A stretch of DNA of 64,000 bases from Streptomyces sp. MP131-18 (lineage in GTDB: Bacteria; Actinomycetota; Actinomycetes; Streptomycetales; Streptomycetaceae): the NCBI RefSeq assembly GCF_001984575.1, contig NZ_LZNS01000001.1, positions 7,021,012-7,085,011 on the forward strand. The letters are read 5' to 3'. This document shows, piece by piece, positions 32,497 to 43,888 of this stretch (position 1 is the stretch's first letter; every line of letters starts with the position of its first letter). Below the pieces are notes generated by a model that saw nothing but the letters and a program-made list of their open reading frames with translations, made no database searches and was not told the origin of the DNA. The translations under genes and the position numbers were made by a program.

Positions 32497-33477
32497 ATGG
32501 AACTGGAGTTGCGGCACCTCAAGGCCATTCGGGCCATCGCGGAGACGGGCAGTCTCAACAAGGCGGCCGGACTGCTGGGGGTCGCGCAGCCCGCCCTCAG
32601 CACCCAGCTCAAGCGGATCGAACGGGCGCTCGGCGGAGCGCTGTTCCTCCGCGACCGCTCCGGCGCCCGCCCCACCCCGCTCGGCGAGTTGGTGCTCGAA
32701 CGGGCCCAGGTGGTGCTCCCCGCCGTCCAGGAGCTCCAGGACGAGGCCATCCGCTTCGCGCGGGCGATGGGGAGCGTGCGGCGGTTACGCGTCGGCGGCA
32801 CCCACGGCCCGCTGCTCGGCGGCCTGGTCGACAAGCTCACCACGGCCTACCCGGACGTCTCCGTCGGGCTCCACACGGCCTGGTCCGTGGCCGAGATCAG
32901 CTCCCTGGCGGCCGCCGGCCGCGTCGACATCGCGCTCATCGGCGTCTGCGGCCAGAGCCCGCCGCCGGAAGGCGACCGGCTGCTGTGGCAACCGGTCGGC
33001 ACCGACCCGGTGTTCGTCATGCTCGCCGAGGGCCACCCCCGCGCCGCCGAACGGGAGCTTGAGCTGGCCCAGTTGGCCGGGGAACGCTGGGTCAGCGCCC
33101 CGGGGGACGGCTGCTTCGGCGACTGCTTCGTCGCCGCCTGCTCCCGGGCCGGATTCTCCCCGGCGTCGTTCTACGAGACGGACGTCGCGGCGTGCGTTCA
33201 CCTGGTGCAGGTCGGCACCGCCGTGGGGCTGTGCCGGGCAACCCTGCCGCCCACACCCGGCGTCGTGGTCCGGCCGCTGGCCGGTGCCCCGCTGAGCTGG
33301 CGCCACCTGCTCGGCCGGCGGCCGGACAGCCCGCCGGAGCCGGTGGCCACCGACATCCTGGGGCACGCCCGCGGGGTGTACGGGGAGGCGGTGCGCCGCA
33401 GCGCCGGTTTCCCGGCCTGGCTCGCGGAACACCCGGAGTTCGGCACGGCCTCGTGGCCGGGCTCGGCCGCGTCATAA
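32497..33477 (+). CDS. LysR-family transcriptional regulator with a TTA codon
   Basis: 326 residues. The N-terminal winged HTH is clear: LRHLKAIRAIAETGSLNKAA, then GVAQPALSTQLKRIE. The effector domain follows (PVGTDPVFVMLAEGHP; GERWVSA). Codon 97 is TTA (32785-32787), so translation should need the bldA leucyl-tRNA and be delayed to late growth. It is divergent from the SRPBCC gene and marks the right edge of the cluster. The inferred role is pathway-specific activation. Confidence 0.92.
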   Translation: MELELRHLKAIRAIAETGSLNKAAGLLGVAQPALSTQLKRIERALGGALFLRDRSGARPTPLGELVLERAQVVLPAVQELQDEAIRFARAMGSVRRLRVGGTHGPLLGGLVDKLTTAYPDVSVGLHTAWSVAEISSLAAAGRVDIALIGVCGQSPPPEGDRLLWQPVGTDPVFVMLAEGHPRAAERELELAQLAGERWVSAPGDGCFGDCFVAACSRAGFSPASFYETDVAACVHLVQVGTAVGLCRATLPPTPGVVVRPLAGAPLSWRHLLGRRPDSPPEPVATDILGHARGVYGEAVRRSAGFPAWLAEHPEFGTASWPGSAAS

Positions 33478-33565
33478 GGCCGCGGCATAACGTTTTTGAC
33501 AGGTGCACGCACTGCGGTGGGGGCCGCTACGGTTCCGGCAACCCCCGACAGCGAGGAGTGCCCTC

Positions 33566-34912
33566 ATGCACCGCAGACGTGGTGCGGCGATCGCGGCAGT
33601 CGCCGCGGCAGCCGCCCTCATCGCCACCACCGCACCGGCGGCGGCCGGCCACCCCGGCGCCGCACCGCCCGCGACCGCGGCCGACACCCCCCGGCTCCCC
33701 GCCGGAATGCTGGACGCGATGCAGCGCGACCTCGGCCTCGACGCGGAGCAGGCCACCGCCCGCGCCGCGAACGAACACCGGGCCGCCCTGGCCGAGCCGC
33801 AGATCCGCGCGAGCATCGGCGACAGTTTCGCCGGCTCCTGGGTACAGGGCCCGGCCTCCCGGCTCGTGGTGGCCACCACCGAGCAGGACGACATCGCCGC
33901 CATCGAGGCCGCGGGCGCCACCGCCGAAGTCGTTCCGCACTCCCTGGCGGAGCTGGAAACCGTCAAGGAATCCCTGGACGACGCGGCCGGGACACACGCC
34001 ACCACCGGGGCGCCCGTCTGGTACGTGGACGTCACCAGCAACACGGTCGTCCTCCACACCCGGCAGCAGCAGGCCGCCGAAACCCTCCTCGCCGCCGCCG
34101 ACGTGTCCCCCGAACGCGTCCGGATCGTGCCGTCCGCCGAACAGCCCCGCCCCTACCACGATCTCCGCGGCGGCGAGGCGTACTACATCAACAACTCCGG
34201 CCGCTGCTCCGTGGGCTTCCCGGTGACCCGGGGCACCAGCCCGGGATTCGCCACCGCGGGGCACTGCGGCAGGGCGGGCGCCACCACCCAGGGGCACAAC
34301 CGCGTCGCACAGGGCACGTTCCAGGCATCCGTCTTCCCCGGCCGCGACATGGCCTGGGTCGCCGTCAACAGCAGCTGGACCCCCACCCCGCAGGTGGCGG
34401 GCCAGGGCGGCACCACGGTGACCGTCGCGGGCTCGGCGCAGGCCCCGGTCGGAGCCGCCATCTGCCGTTCCGGCTCCACCACGGGCTGGCACTGCGGCCA
34501 GATCCAGCAGCACAACACCAGCGTCACCTACCCCGAGGGCACCATCACCGGCGTGACCCGTACCTCGGTCTGTGCCGAGCCAGGAGACTCCGGCGGCTCC
34601 TACATATCCGGCGACCAGGCGCAGGGCGTGACCTCGGGCGGCTCCGGCAACTGCCGCACCGGCGGCACCACCTACCACCAGCCGATCAACCCGCTGCTCT
34701 CGCAGTTCGGTCTCACCCTCGTGACCAGCGGCGACGGCGGACCGGACGACCCGGGCCCCGGCGACCCCGGTGGCACCTGGGCGGCCGGCACCGCCTACCG
34801 GACCGGCGACACGGTCACCTTCGGCGGCGCCGAGTACCGCTGCCTCCAGGGCCACACCGCCCAGCCCGGCTGGGAGCCGTCCGCCGCTTCCTCCCTGTGG
34901 CAGCGGCTCTGA
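33566..34912 (+). CDS. Secreted S1-family serine protease (streptogrisin type) with C-terminal carbohydrate-binding module
   Basis: 448 residues from ATG with GAGGAG 8 nt upstream. A Sec signal peptide (HRRRGAAIAAVAAAAALIATTAPAAA) is followed by an alpha-lytic-type pro-region (about 45-205). The chymotrypsin-like domain has His in TAGHCG (~232), Asp in GRDMAW (~261) and Ser in GDSGGS (~341). A Pro-Asp-Gly linker leads to a CBM5/12 module (GTWAAGTAYRTGD...PGWEP...LWQR). It is an extracellular protease, probably anchored to chitin or plant polymer. A TTGACA box at 33496 has no matching -10. Confidence 0.93.
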   Translation: MHRRRGAAIAAVAAAAALIATTAPAAAGHPGAAPPATAADTPRLPAGMLDAMQRDLGLDAEQATARAANEHRAALAEPQIRASIGDSFAGSWVQGPASRLVVATTEQDDIAAIEAAGATAEVVPHSLAELETVKESLDDAAGTHATTGAPVWYVDVTSNTVVLHTRQQQAAETLLAAADVSPERVRIVPSAEQPRPYHDLRGGEAYYINNSGRCSVGFPVTRGTSPGFATAGHCGRAGATTQGHNRVAQGTFQASVFPGRDMAWVAVNSSWTPTPQVAGQGGTTVTVAGSAQAPVGAAICRSGSTTGWHCGQIQQHNTSVTYPEGTITGVTRTSVCAEPGDSGGSYISGDQAQGVTSGGSGNCRTGGTTYHQPINPLLSQFGLTLVTSGDGGPDDPGPGDPGGTWAAGTAYRTGDTVTFGGAEYRCLQGHTAQPGWEPSAASSLWQRL

Positions 34913-34917
34913 CGCCG

Positions 34918-34956
34918 CCCCACCGGCCCGGCCGCACGTCGGCCGGGCCGGTGGGG
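34918..34956 (+). terminator. Strong hairpin after the protease gene
   Basis: A perfect 17-bp stem (CCCCACCGGCCCGGCCG and its complement) with loop CACGT, 5 bp past the stop. Confidence 0.88.
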
Positions 34957-35009
34957 GGGGGCCGGCGCAGGCCCCCTCCCATCCCCGCAGACGTCGAAGG
35001 AGCAGGCAC

Positions 35010-35819
35010 GTGGAAGGCGAGAACCGCCCCGACCCCCGCAAGGGCATCAGCCGCAAGAACCTCCTCAAGGCGGCCGTGGCCGCACCACCCGCAGCGATGC
35101 TGATGGGAGGCGCCGCGCCCGCTCTCGCCCGCGACCGCAGCGGAACGGGCCAGCCGCTCGCCCCCACCCCGCAGTGCGACGACGGGGACGATCCCACCCC
35201 ACCCCAGATGGAGGGCCCCTATTTCAAGCCCGACTCGCCCCGGCGCACCTCACTCCTGGAGCCGGGCGACACCGCCCTGCTCACGGTCGCCGGTTTCGTC
35301 TTCAGCCGCACCTGCCGGCCCCTGCCCGGCGTCCTGCTCGACTTCTGGCAGGCCGACGTCCGCGGCGCCTACGACGGCGTGGGATATCGCTACCGCGGCC
35401 ACCAGTACACCGACGCACGCGGCGCCTTCGCCCTGAGCACCGTGTTCCCCGGCCTCTACCCCGGCAGGACCCGGCACCTGCACGTCAAGGTCCAGGCACC
35501 GAACCAGCCGGTCCTGACCACCCAGCTCTATTTCCCGGGCGAGCCGCGCAACAACACCGACGCCCTGTTCGACCCGGCCCTGCTGATGGACGTGCGCCCG
35601 TCAGGACCGGGACGCGAGGCGTCGTTCGACTTCGTGGTCGACGTGCCAGGCGGCGAGGGCCCGGGCCCCGGCCCGGGCGACACCTGGCGGGCCGGCGCCG
35701 CCTACGGCGTCGGGGACCTGGTGCGGTACCAGGGCGTGAGCTACCGATGCCTGATCGCCCACCAGGCGACCCCCGGCTGGGAGCCCCCGCACACCCCGTC
35801 CCTCTGGCAACGCCAGTAA
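35010..35819 (+). CDS. Secreted intradiol dioxygenase fused to a CBM5/12-type binding module
   Basis: 269 residues from GTG with AAGGAG 7 nt upstream. A Tat-like signal (SRKNLLKAAVAA) is followed by an intradiol dioxygenase domain with the Fe(III) ligands Tyr (GPYFK, ~70), Tyr (YRYRGHQYT) and two His (TRHLHVKV, ~155/157). A Pro-Gly linker joins a C-terminal module (TWRAGAAYGVGD...PGWEP...LWQR). Secreted catechol-cleaving enzymes with such modules have been described in biomass-degrading Streptomyces (SACTE_2871) and are linked to lignin-derived aromatics. It is not likely to belong to the antibiotic cluster. Confidence 0.92.
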   Translation: MEGENRPDPRKGISRKNLLKAAVAAPPAAMLMGGAAPALARDRSGTGQPLAPTPQCDDGDDPTPPQMEGPYFKPDSPRRTSLLEPGDTALLTVAGFVFSRTCRPLPGVLLDFWQADVRGAYDGVGYRYRGHQYTDARGAFALSTVFPGLYPGRTRHLHVKVQAPNQPVLTTQLYFPGEPRNNTDALFDPALLMDVRPSGPGREASFDFVVDVPGGEGPGPGPGDTWRAGAAYGVGDLVRYQGVSYRCLIAHQATPGWEPPHTPSLWQRQ

Positions 35820-35840
35820 CGCCGGCCCCGCGCGGACGGG

Positions 35841-37508
35841 TCAGTCCCGGTCGGCGAGCCGTTCGCGTACCCGGGCCCTGGCGGCCGCGGCGTCCGGGGC
35901 GGTGCGGGCCAGCTCGGCCAGGGCCCGGCAGTCGGCGAGCGGGTGGGCGGCGAGGGCGGCCCTGACGTCGGGGACGGCGGCCGGCGCGGCGGACAGGCTG
36001 GTCACGCCGAGGCCGGTCAGCACCAGCGCGAGGGCCGGGTCGGCCGCCGCCTCGCCGCAGACGCCGACCGGGCGGTCGTGGCGGGCGCCCGCCGTGGCGG
36101 TCAGGTGCACCAGGTCCAGGAGCGCGGGCTGCCAGGGGTCGAGCAGCCCGGCCAGGCTCGCCAGGGTGCGGTCGGCGGCGAAGGCGTACTGGGAGAGGTC
36201 GTTCGTGCCGATGCTGAGGAAGTCGCATGCGCGGGCCAGCCCGTCGGCGCGCAGGGCCGCCGCGGGCACCTCGACCATGGCGCCCGCGCGGGGGAGGCCG
36301 TGGGCCCTGACCCGTTCGGCGAAGTCGGCGGCCTCGCCCGGCAGCGACACCATGGGGGCCATCACCCACACCTCCGCCGTGCTGTCCCCGGCCGCCCGGG
36401 CGAGGGCGAGGAGCTGGTCGTCGAGCAGCCCGGGGTCGCGGGAGGCGGTGCGCAGGCCGCGGACCCCGAGGGCGGGATTCTGCTCGTCGGCCGCGGTGGC
36501 GAACGGCAGCGGCTTGTCGGCGCCCGCGTCCAGGGTCCTGACGATGACCCGGCGGCCGGCGAAGGCGGCGAACACCCGGGCGTAGGCGTCGGTCTGCTCC
36601 GCCACGGAGGGCGCCTCGGTGCGGTCGAGGAAGAGGAACTCGGTGCGGAACAGGCCGACCCCCTCGCTGTCGGCCGCCGCCGCGGCCTGGAGTTCGTGCG
36701 GCGCCCCGAGGTTGACCAGCAGCTTGACCGGGTGGCCGTCCGCCGTGCGGCCCGGGCCGGTCAGCCCGGCGGCCCGGCGGCGGTGCCGCTCCTCCCGTGC
36801 CGCGGCGGCGGCAACCGCCTCGGGCGCCGGATCGGCCTCGACGGTGCCGTCGGTGCCGTTCACCAGGACCGGCTGCCCGTCGGTCAGCGCGCCGGCGCCG
36901 ACGCAGCCGACGACGGCGGGCACGCCGAGGCTGCGGGCCAGGATGGCGGTGTGGCTGGTGGGCCCGCCCTGCTCGGTGACCAGGGCGACAACCTGCGCGG
37001 GGTCAAGCAGCGCGGTGTCCGCGGGGGCCAGGTCGGCGGCGACCAGCACGTAGGGGTGGCCGGGCTCGGGCAGCCCCGGCATGGGCAGGCCGAGCAGCCG
37101 GGCAACGGCGCGGTCCCGCAGGTCGTCCAGGTCGGCGACCCGTTCGGCGAAGAGCCCGCCCGCGGCCCCGAGTGCGGCGCGGAACTCGCCGAAAGCGGCC
37201 GTGAGGGCGCGCGGGCCGTCGGCCCCGTCCCGCACCAGGGCCTCGGCGCGGTCGGCAAGCGCCGGGTCGGCGACCATCATCACCTGCGCGGACAGCACCT
37301 CGGCCGCGGGTCCTGTCGTGGCCGCGGCGCGCTGGTCGAGGGCTTCCGCAACTCCCTTGAGCGCGGCGCGGACCCGGGCCGCCTCGGCCGGTGCCTCGGC
37401 GGCGGGAACGGTGCGCGGGGCAGGCGGGACGGGTGCGGGGGCCATCCGGGCGACGGGCCCGAAGACCGTGCCGCCGCCGGTGCCGACGCCCTGGAGAACG
37501 GCCGGCAT
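35841..37508 (-). CDS. ptsI: Phosphoenolpyruvate-protein phosphotransferase (PTS enzyme I)
   Basis: 555 residues. Phospho-acceptor His in GGPTSHTAILARSLGVPAV. The PEP-binding barrel shows GLFRTEFLF, RTLDAGADKPL and active-site Cys in GVCGEAAADP. It moves phosphate from PEP to HPr. Its GGGGAG site and start lie across the stop of the HPr gene (2 bp apart), so the two are coupled. It is the last gene of a full fructose PTS operon and is convergent with the dioxygenase gene. Confidence 0.96.
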   Translation of the reverse strand: MPAVLQGVGTGGGTVFGPVARMAPAPVPPAPRTVPAAEAPAEAARVRAALKGVAEALDQRAAATTGPAAEVLSAQVMMVADPALADRAEALVRDGADGPRALTAAFGEFRAALGAAGGLFAERVADLDDLRDRAVARLLGLPMPGLPEPGHPYVLVAADLAPADTALLDPAQVVALVTEQGGPTSHTAILARSLGVPAVVGCVGAGALTDGQPVLVNGTDGTVEADPAPEAVAAAAAREERHRRRAAGLTGPGRTADGHPVKLLVNLGAPHELQAAAAADSEGVGLFRTEFLFLDRTEAPSVAEQTDAYARVFAAFAGRRVIVRTLDAGADKPLPFATAADEQNPALGVRGLRTASRDPGLLDDQLLALARAAGDSTAEVWVMAPMVSLPGEAADFAERVRAHGLPRAGAMVEVPAAALRADGLARACDFLSIGTNDLSQYAFAADRTLASLAGLLDPWQPALLDLVHLTATAGARHDRPVGVCGEAAADPALALVLTGLGVTSLSAAPAAVPDVRAALAAHPLADCRALAELARTAPDAAAARARVRERLADRD

Positions 37509-37510
37509 CG

Positions 37511-37825
37511 CTACTCCCCGCTGCCCGCGGCACCGGCGGCACCCGCGGTCTCGTCGGCCGGACGGTCGTGCTCCTCGGCGACCAGCGCGGCCAGTTCGGC
37601 GATGGCCGCGTCCGCGCCGTCGCCCTCGGCCGCGAGGACCACGGGCTCCCCGGGGCCCGCGCCGAGCGCGAGCACGGAGAGCAGGCTGCGGGCGTCGACC
37701 GGCGCGTGGCCCTGGCGGGCGATGGTCACCGTGACCGGCTGCCGGGCGGCGGCCTGGACCAACAGCGAGGCGGGACGGGCGTGCAGGCCGCTGCGGGAGC
37801 CTACGGCCACGGTGCGCTGGGGCAT
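37511..37825 (-). CDS. ptsH: HPr phosphocarrier protein
   Basis: 104 residues. GLHARPAS carries the phosphorylated His, and DARSLLSVLALG covers the regulatory Ser region. It has an acidic-alanine C-terminal tail longer than the usual ~88-residue HPr. It passes phosphate from enzyme I to the EIIA domain of the neighbouring FruA. It starts 43 bp after the fruA stop and is coupled to ptsI. Confidence 0.95.
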   Translation of the reverse strand: MPQRTVAVGSRSGLHARPASLLVQAAARQPVTVTIARQGHAPVDARSLLSVLALGAGPGEPVVLAAEGDGADAAIAELAALVAEEHDRPADETAGAAGAAGSGE

Positions 37826-37868
37826 GGGATCTCACTCCAAGGTGTGACGGTCGGTGGGTGGGGAGGAG

Positions 37869-39866
<1,998 letters not shown>

Positions 39867-39957
39867 CACGCGGCTCCTTCGCTCGCGGGCCGCCCGGCGG
39901 GCGGCGGGGGTGACGGGAACGTCAGGACAGTTCGGGGGGAACGAGGGCGCCGCGGGC

Positions 39958-40917
39958 TCATGGCGGCCCCCCGGTCCGCGGATCGGCCAGCGGCCGGTCG
40001 ACGGGGATGTCGGCGGTGGTCACCACCGAGGCGGGGTCGAGATCGGCGGTGCCCGGCATCGCGCTGCCGGGCAGCCCCACGGCCGCCGCGCCGTGCGCCA
40101 CCGCGGCGGCGAGCGCGGCCGGGCCGTGCCCGCCCGCGGCGAGGAAACCGGCCAGGGAGGCGTCGCCCGCGCCGACGTTGCTGCGGACGGTCGCCACCGG
40201 GGCGTGGCCCCAGTAGGTGCCGCCGTCCGACACGAGCAGCTGGCCGTCGGCGCCGAGGCTGGCCAGCACGGTCCCCGCGCCGCGGGCGCGCAGCTCCTCG
40301 GCGGCCTTGACCGCGTCGCCGACGGTCGCCAGGGAACGCCCCACGGCCTCGGCCAGCTCCTCCGCGTTCGGCTTCACCACGTCCGGCCGGCCGGCGAGCG
40401 CCGCGGTCAGGGACTCGCCCGAAGTGTCCAGGGCGATCCGCGCGCCGGCCCGGTGCGTCCGGGCGACCAGCTCGGCGTACCACTCGGGCCCCGGACCCCG
40501 CGGGAGGCTGCCGCAGCAGGCGATCCAGTCGGCGTGCGCGGCACGGGAGCGGACGGCCAGGAGCAGGGCGGCGGCCTCCGCCGCGGTGAGCGCCGGGCCC
40601 GCCGCGTTCACCTTGGTCAGGGTCCCGTCGGGCTCGACCAGGGTGACGTTGACCCGGGTGGAGCCGGCGAGCGGCACGCCCGCCACCTCGATGCCCTGCT
40701 CGTCGAGGAGCCGGGCGAGCAGGGCGCCCTCCGCCCCGCCCAGCGGCATGACGGCGGTCGTGCGCCCGCCCGCGGCGGCGACGGCGCGCGAGACGTTCAC
40801 CCCCTTGCCACCCGGCTCGACCCGGTCCCCCTCGGCGCGGAGCAGGGCCCCGCGGTGCAGCCCCCGCACCTCGTAGGTGCGGTCCAGGCTGGGGTTCGGG
40901 GTGACGGTGAGGATCAT
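39958..40917 (-). CDS. fruK: 1-phosphofructokinase
   Basis: 319 residues. PfkB family: N-terminal TPNPSLDRTYEV, GGKGVNVSRA, and C-terminal SNVGAGDASLAGF with the catalytic Asp. It phosphorylates fructose 1-phosphate to fructose 1,6-bisphosphate. Its ATG overlaps the DeoR stop by 4 bp, and a 91-bp spacer separates it from fruA. Confidence 0.95.
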   Translation of the reverse strand: MILTVTPNPSLDRTYEVRGLHRGALLRAEGDRVEPGGKGVNVSRAVAAAGGRTTAVMPLGGAEGALLARLLDEQGIEVAGVPLAGSTRVNVTLVEPDGTLTKVNAAGPALTAAEAAALLLAVRSRAAHADWIACCGSLPRGPGPEWYAELVARTHRAGARIALDTSGESLTAALAGRPDVVKPNAEELAEAVGRSLATVGDAVKAAEELRARGAGTVLASLGADGQLLVSDGGTYWGHAPVATVRSNVGAGDASLAGFLAAGGHGPAALAAAVAHGAAAVGLPGSAMPGTADLDPASVVTTADIPVDRPLADPRTGGPP

Positions 40918-41675
40918 GCGCGCACTACCTCCGTGCCCAGCCGCTCGATGGCGGCGGCGTCCTGAGGGCCGAGGCCCGTGTCCGTGATGAGCAGGTCGAC
41001 GTCGGAGAGGGCGCCGAAGCGGGCGAAGTGCTGCCGGCCGTGCTTGGCGGAGTCGGCCAGCAGAACGGTGCGGCGGGCGGCCGAGATCATCGCGCGCTTG
41101 ACCGCGGCCTCGGCCAGGTCGGGCGTGGTCAGGCCCGCGTCGGCGGAGAAGCCGTTGGTCGCGAGCAGCAGCAGGTCGGCGCTGATCTCGGCGTAGGCGC
41201 GCAGCGCCCAGGCGTCGACGGCGGCGCGGGTGCGGTGCCTGACCCGGCCGCCGACCAGGTGCAGGGCGATCCCCGGGTGGTCGGCGAGCCGGGCGGCGAC
41301 CGGCAGGGCGTGGGTGACGACGGTGAGCGGGCAGTCCACGGGGAGGACGGCGGCCAGCCGTGCGGTGGTCGTCCCGGCGTCGACGATCACGCTGCCGCTC
41401 GCGGGTAGCTCGGTGAGGGCGGACCGCACGATGCGGTCCTTCTCGTCGGCCGAGACGGCGTCGCGTTCCCTGAGGTCCGGCTCGAAGTCGAGGCGGCCGG
41501 CGGGGATGGCGCCGCCGTGCACGCGGCGGACGAGCCCGGCCCGGTCGAGGACCTTGAGGTCCCGCCGCACGGTCTCGGCCGTGACCTGGAACGCCTCGGC
41601 CAGGGACAGCACATCGACGCGCCCGTCCTTGTGGGCCAGGCGCAGGATCTCCTGCTGGCGCTCTGCTGCGTACAT
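40914..41675 (-). CDS. DeoR-family repressor of the fructose operon
   Basis: 253 residues. The DeoR HTH is at the N-terminus (RQQEILRLAHKDGRVDVLSLAE; ETVRRDLKVLDRAGLVRRVHGGA). The sugar-phosphate sensor domain has VDAGTTTARLA and ATNGFSADAGLTT. It is first in the operon and overlaps fruK by 4 bp. It should respond to fructose 1-phosphate and repress its own operon through the repeats just upstream. Confidence 0.94.
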   Translation of the reverse strand: MYAAERQQEILRLAHKDGRVDVLSLAEAFQVTAETVRRDLKVLDRAGLVRRVHGGAIPAGRLDFEPDLRERDAVSADEKDRIVRSALTELPASGSVIVDAGTTTARLAAVLPVDCPLTVVTHALPVAARLADHPGIALHLVGGRVRHRTRAAVDAWALRAYAEISADLLLLATNGFSADAGLTTPDLAEAAVKRAMISAARRTVLLADSAKHGRQHFARFGALSDVDLLITDTGLGPQDAAAIERLGTEVVRA

Positions 41676-41679
41676 GTGG

Positions 41680-41750
41680 GTTTACGCCCGTTTCACTGCC
41701 CGGATCTGTTGATGCCGTTGAGGTTACGCCCCTGTCGTGGGAAAGTAAAC
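41680..41750 (-). promoter_or_regulatory. Operator/promoter region of the fructose PTS operon
   Basis: Two direct repeats match at 12 of 15 bases: GTTTACGCCCGTTTC at 41680-41694 and GGTTACGCCCCTGTC at 41722-41736. They are 42 bp (four helical turns) apart. An inverted GTAAAC lies at 41745-41750. They sit immediately upstream of the DeoR start, as expected for autoregulation. Confidence 0.55.
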
Positions 41751-41774
41751 AGAACTGGGCACACCGCAGACATG

Positions 41775-41809
41775 ATCGGGCATCGGGCATCGGGCATCGG
41801 GCATCGGGT
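41775..41809. repeat. Tandem 7-bp repeat, five copies of ATCGGGC
   Basis: Five head-to-tail units (the last ends in T) in the spacer between the fructose operon promoter and the DUF779 gene. It is probably a slippage-prone simple repeat. Confidence 0.85.
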
Positions 41810-41853
41810 AGCGGGCCCGGCGCGGGCATCCGCCCGCCCGGCGGTTCCCGGCG

Positions 41854-42260
41854 CTACGGCCCGTCGGGGTCGGCGCCGGTCGGCAGGGCCGGCTCCGCCT
41901 CGATGCGGAGCGTCTCCTCGTCGGTCAGCAGCCGCGAACGCAGCAGGAAGCGCACGCCCTCCGGCGCCTCCAGGGAGAACCCGCCGCCCCGGCCCGGCAC
42001 CACGTCCACCGTCAGGAAGGTGTGCCGCCAGTACGCGTACTGGTCGGCGCTCATCCAGAACGGCACGTCCCCGGCCACCACCCCCAGCAGAACGTCCTGG
42101 CCGCCGACCCTGAACTCCCCGCGTGGATAGCACATCGGGGCACTGCCGTCGCAGCAGCCGCCGGACTGGTGGAACATCACCGGCCCGTGTGTCCCGGTCA
42201 GCCGCCGCACCAGCTCCTCGGCGGCCGGGGTCAGCTCCACGCGGCGGCTCCGGGGCGCCA

Positions 42261-42261
<1 letters not shown>
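41854..42261 (-). CDS. DUF779 family protein
   Basis: 135 residues. It contains FHQSGGCCDGSAPMCYP, the cysteine-rich signature of DUF779, and FWMSADQYAYWRHTFLTVDVV. It starts on the last base of the aldehyde dehydrogenase stop (TGATG), so translation is coupled. DUF779 genes accompany this aldehyde dehydrogenase type in many actinomycetes and proteobacteria. The function is unknown, possibly metal or thiol handling for the enzyme. Confidence 0.9.
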
Positions 42262-43778
<1,517 letters not shown>

Positions 43779-43888
43779 GGTCGACCTCCTCCGTCGGAAT
43801 GGGTGAGGCACATCACTGTGGGACGCGAAGGTTGGCAAAAGGTTGGCGCCACTGCCGCGGCGCGAGCGGGATCGCGCGCCGCGGCCGG

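Noticed and set aside
33496..33501. TTGACA promoter for the protease gene
   Set aside because: No acceptable -10 element at 16-19 bp spacing, so only the -35-like box is mentioned in the gene entry.
35010..35819. Intradiol dioxygenase as part of the 3-hydroxyanthranilate cluster
   Set aside because: It is secreted and carries a polymer-binding module shared with the neighbouring protease, so an extracellular role outside the cluster is more likely.
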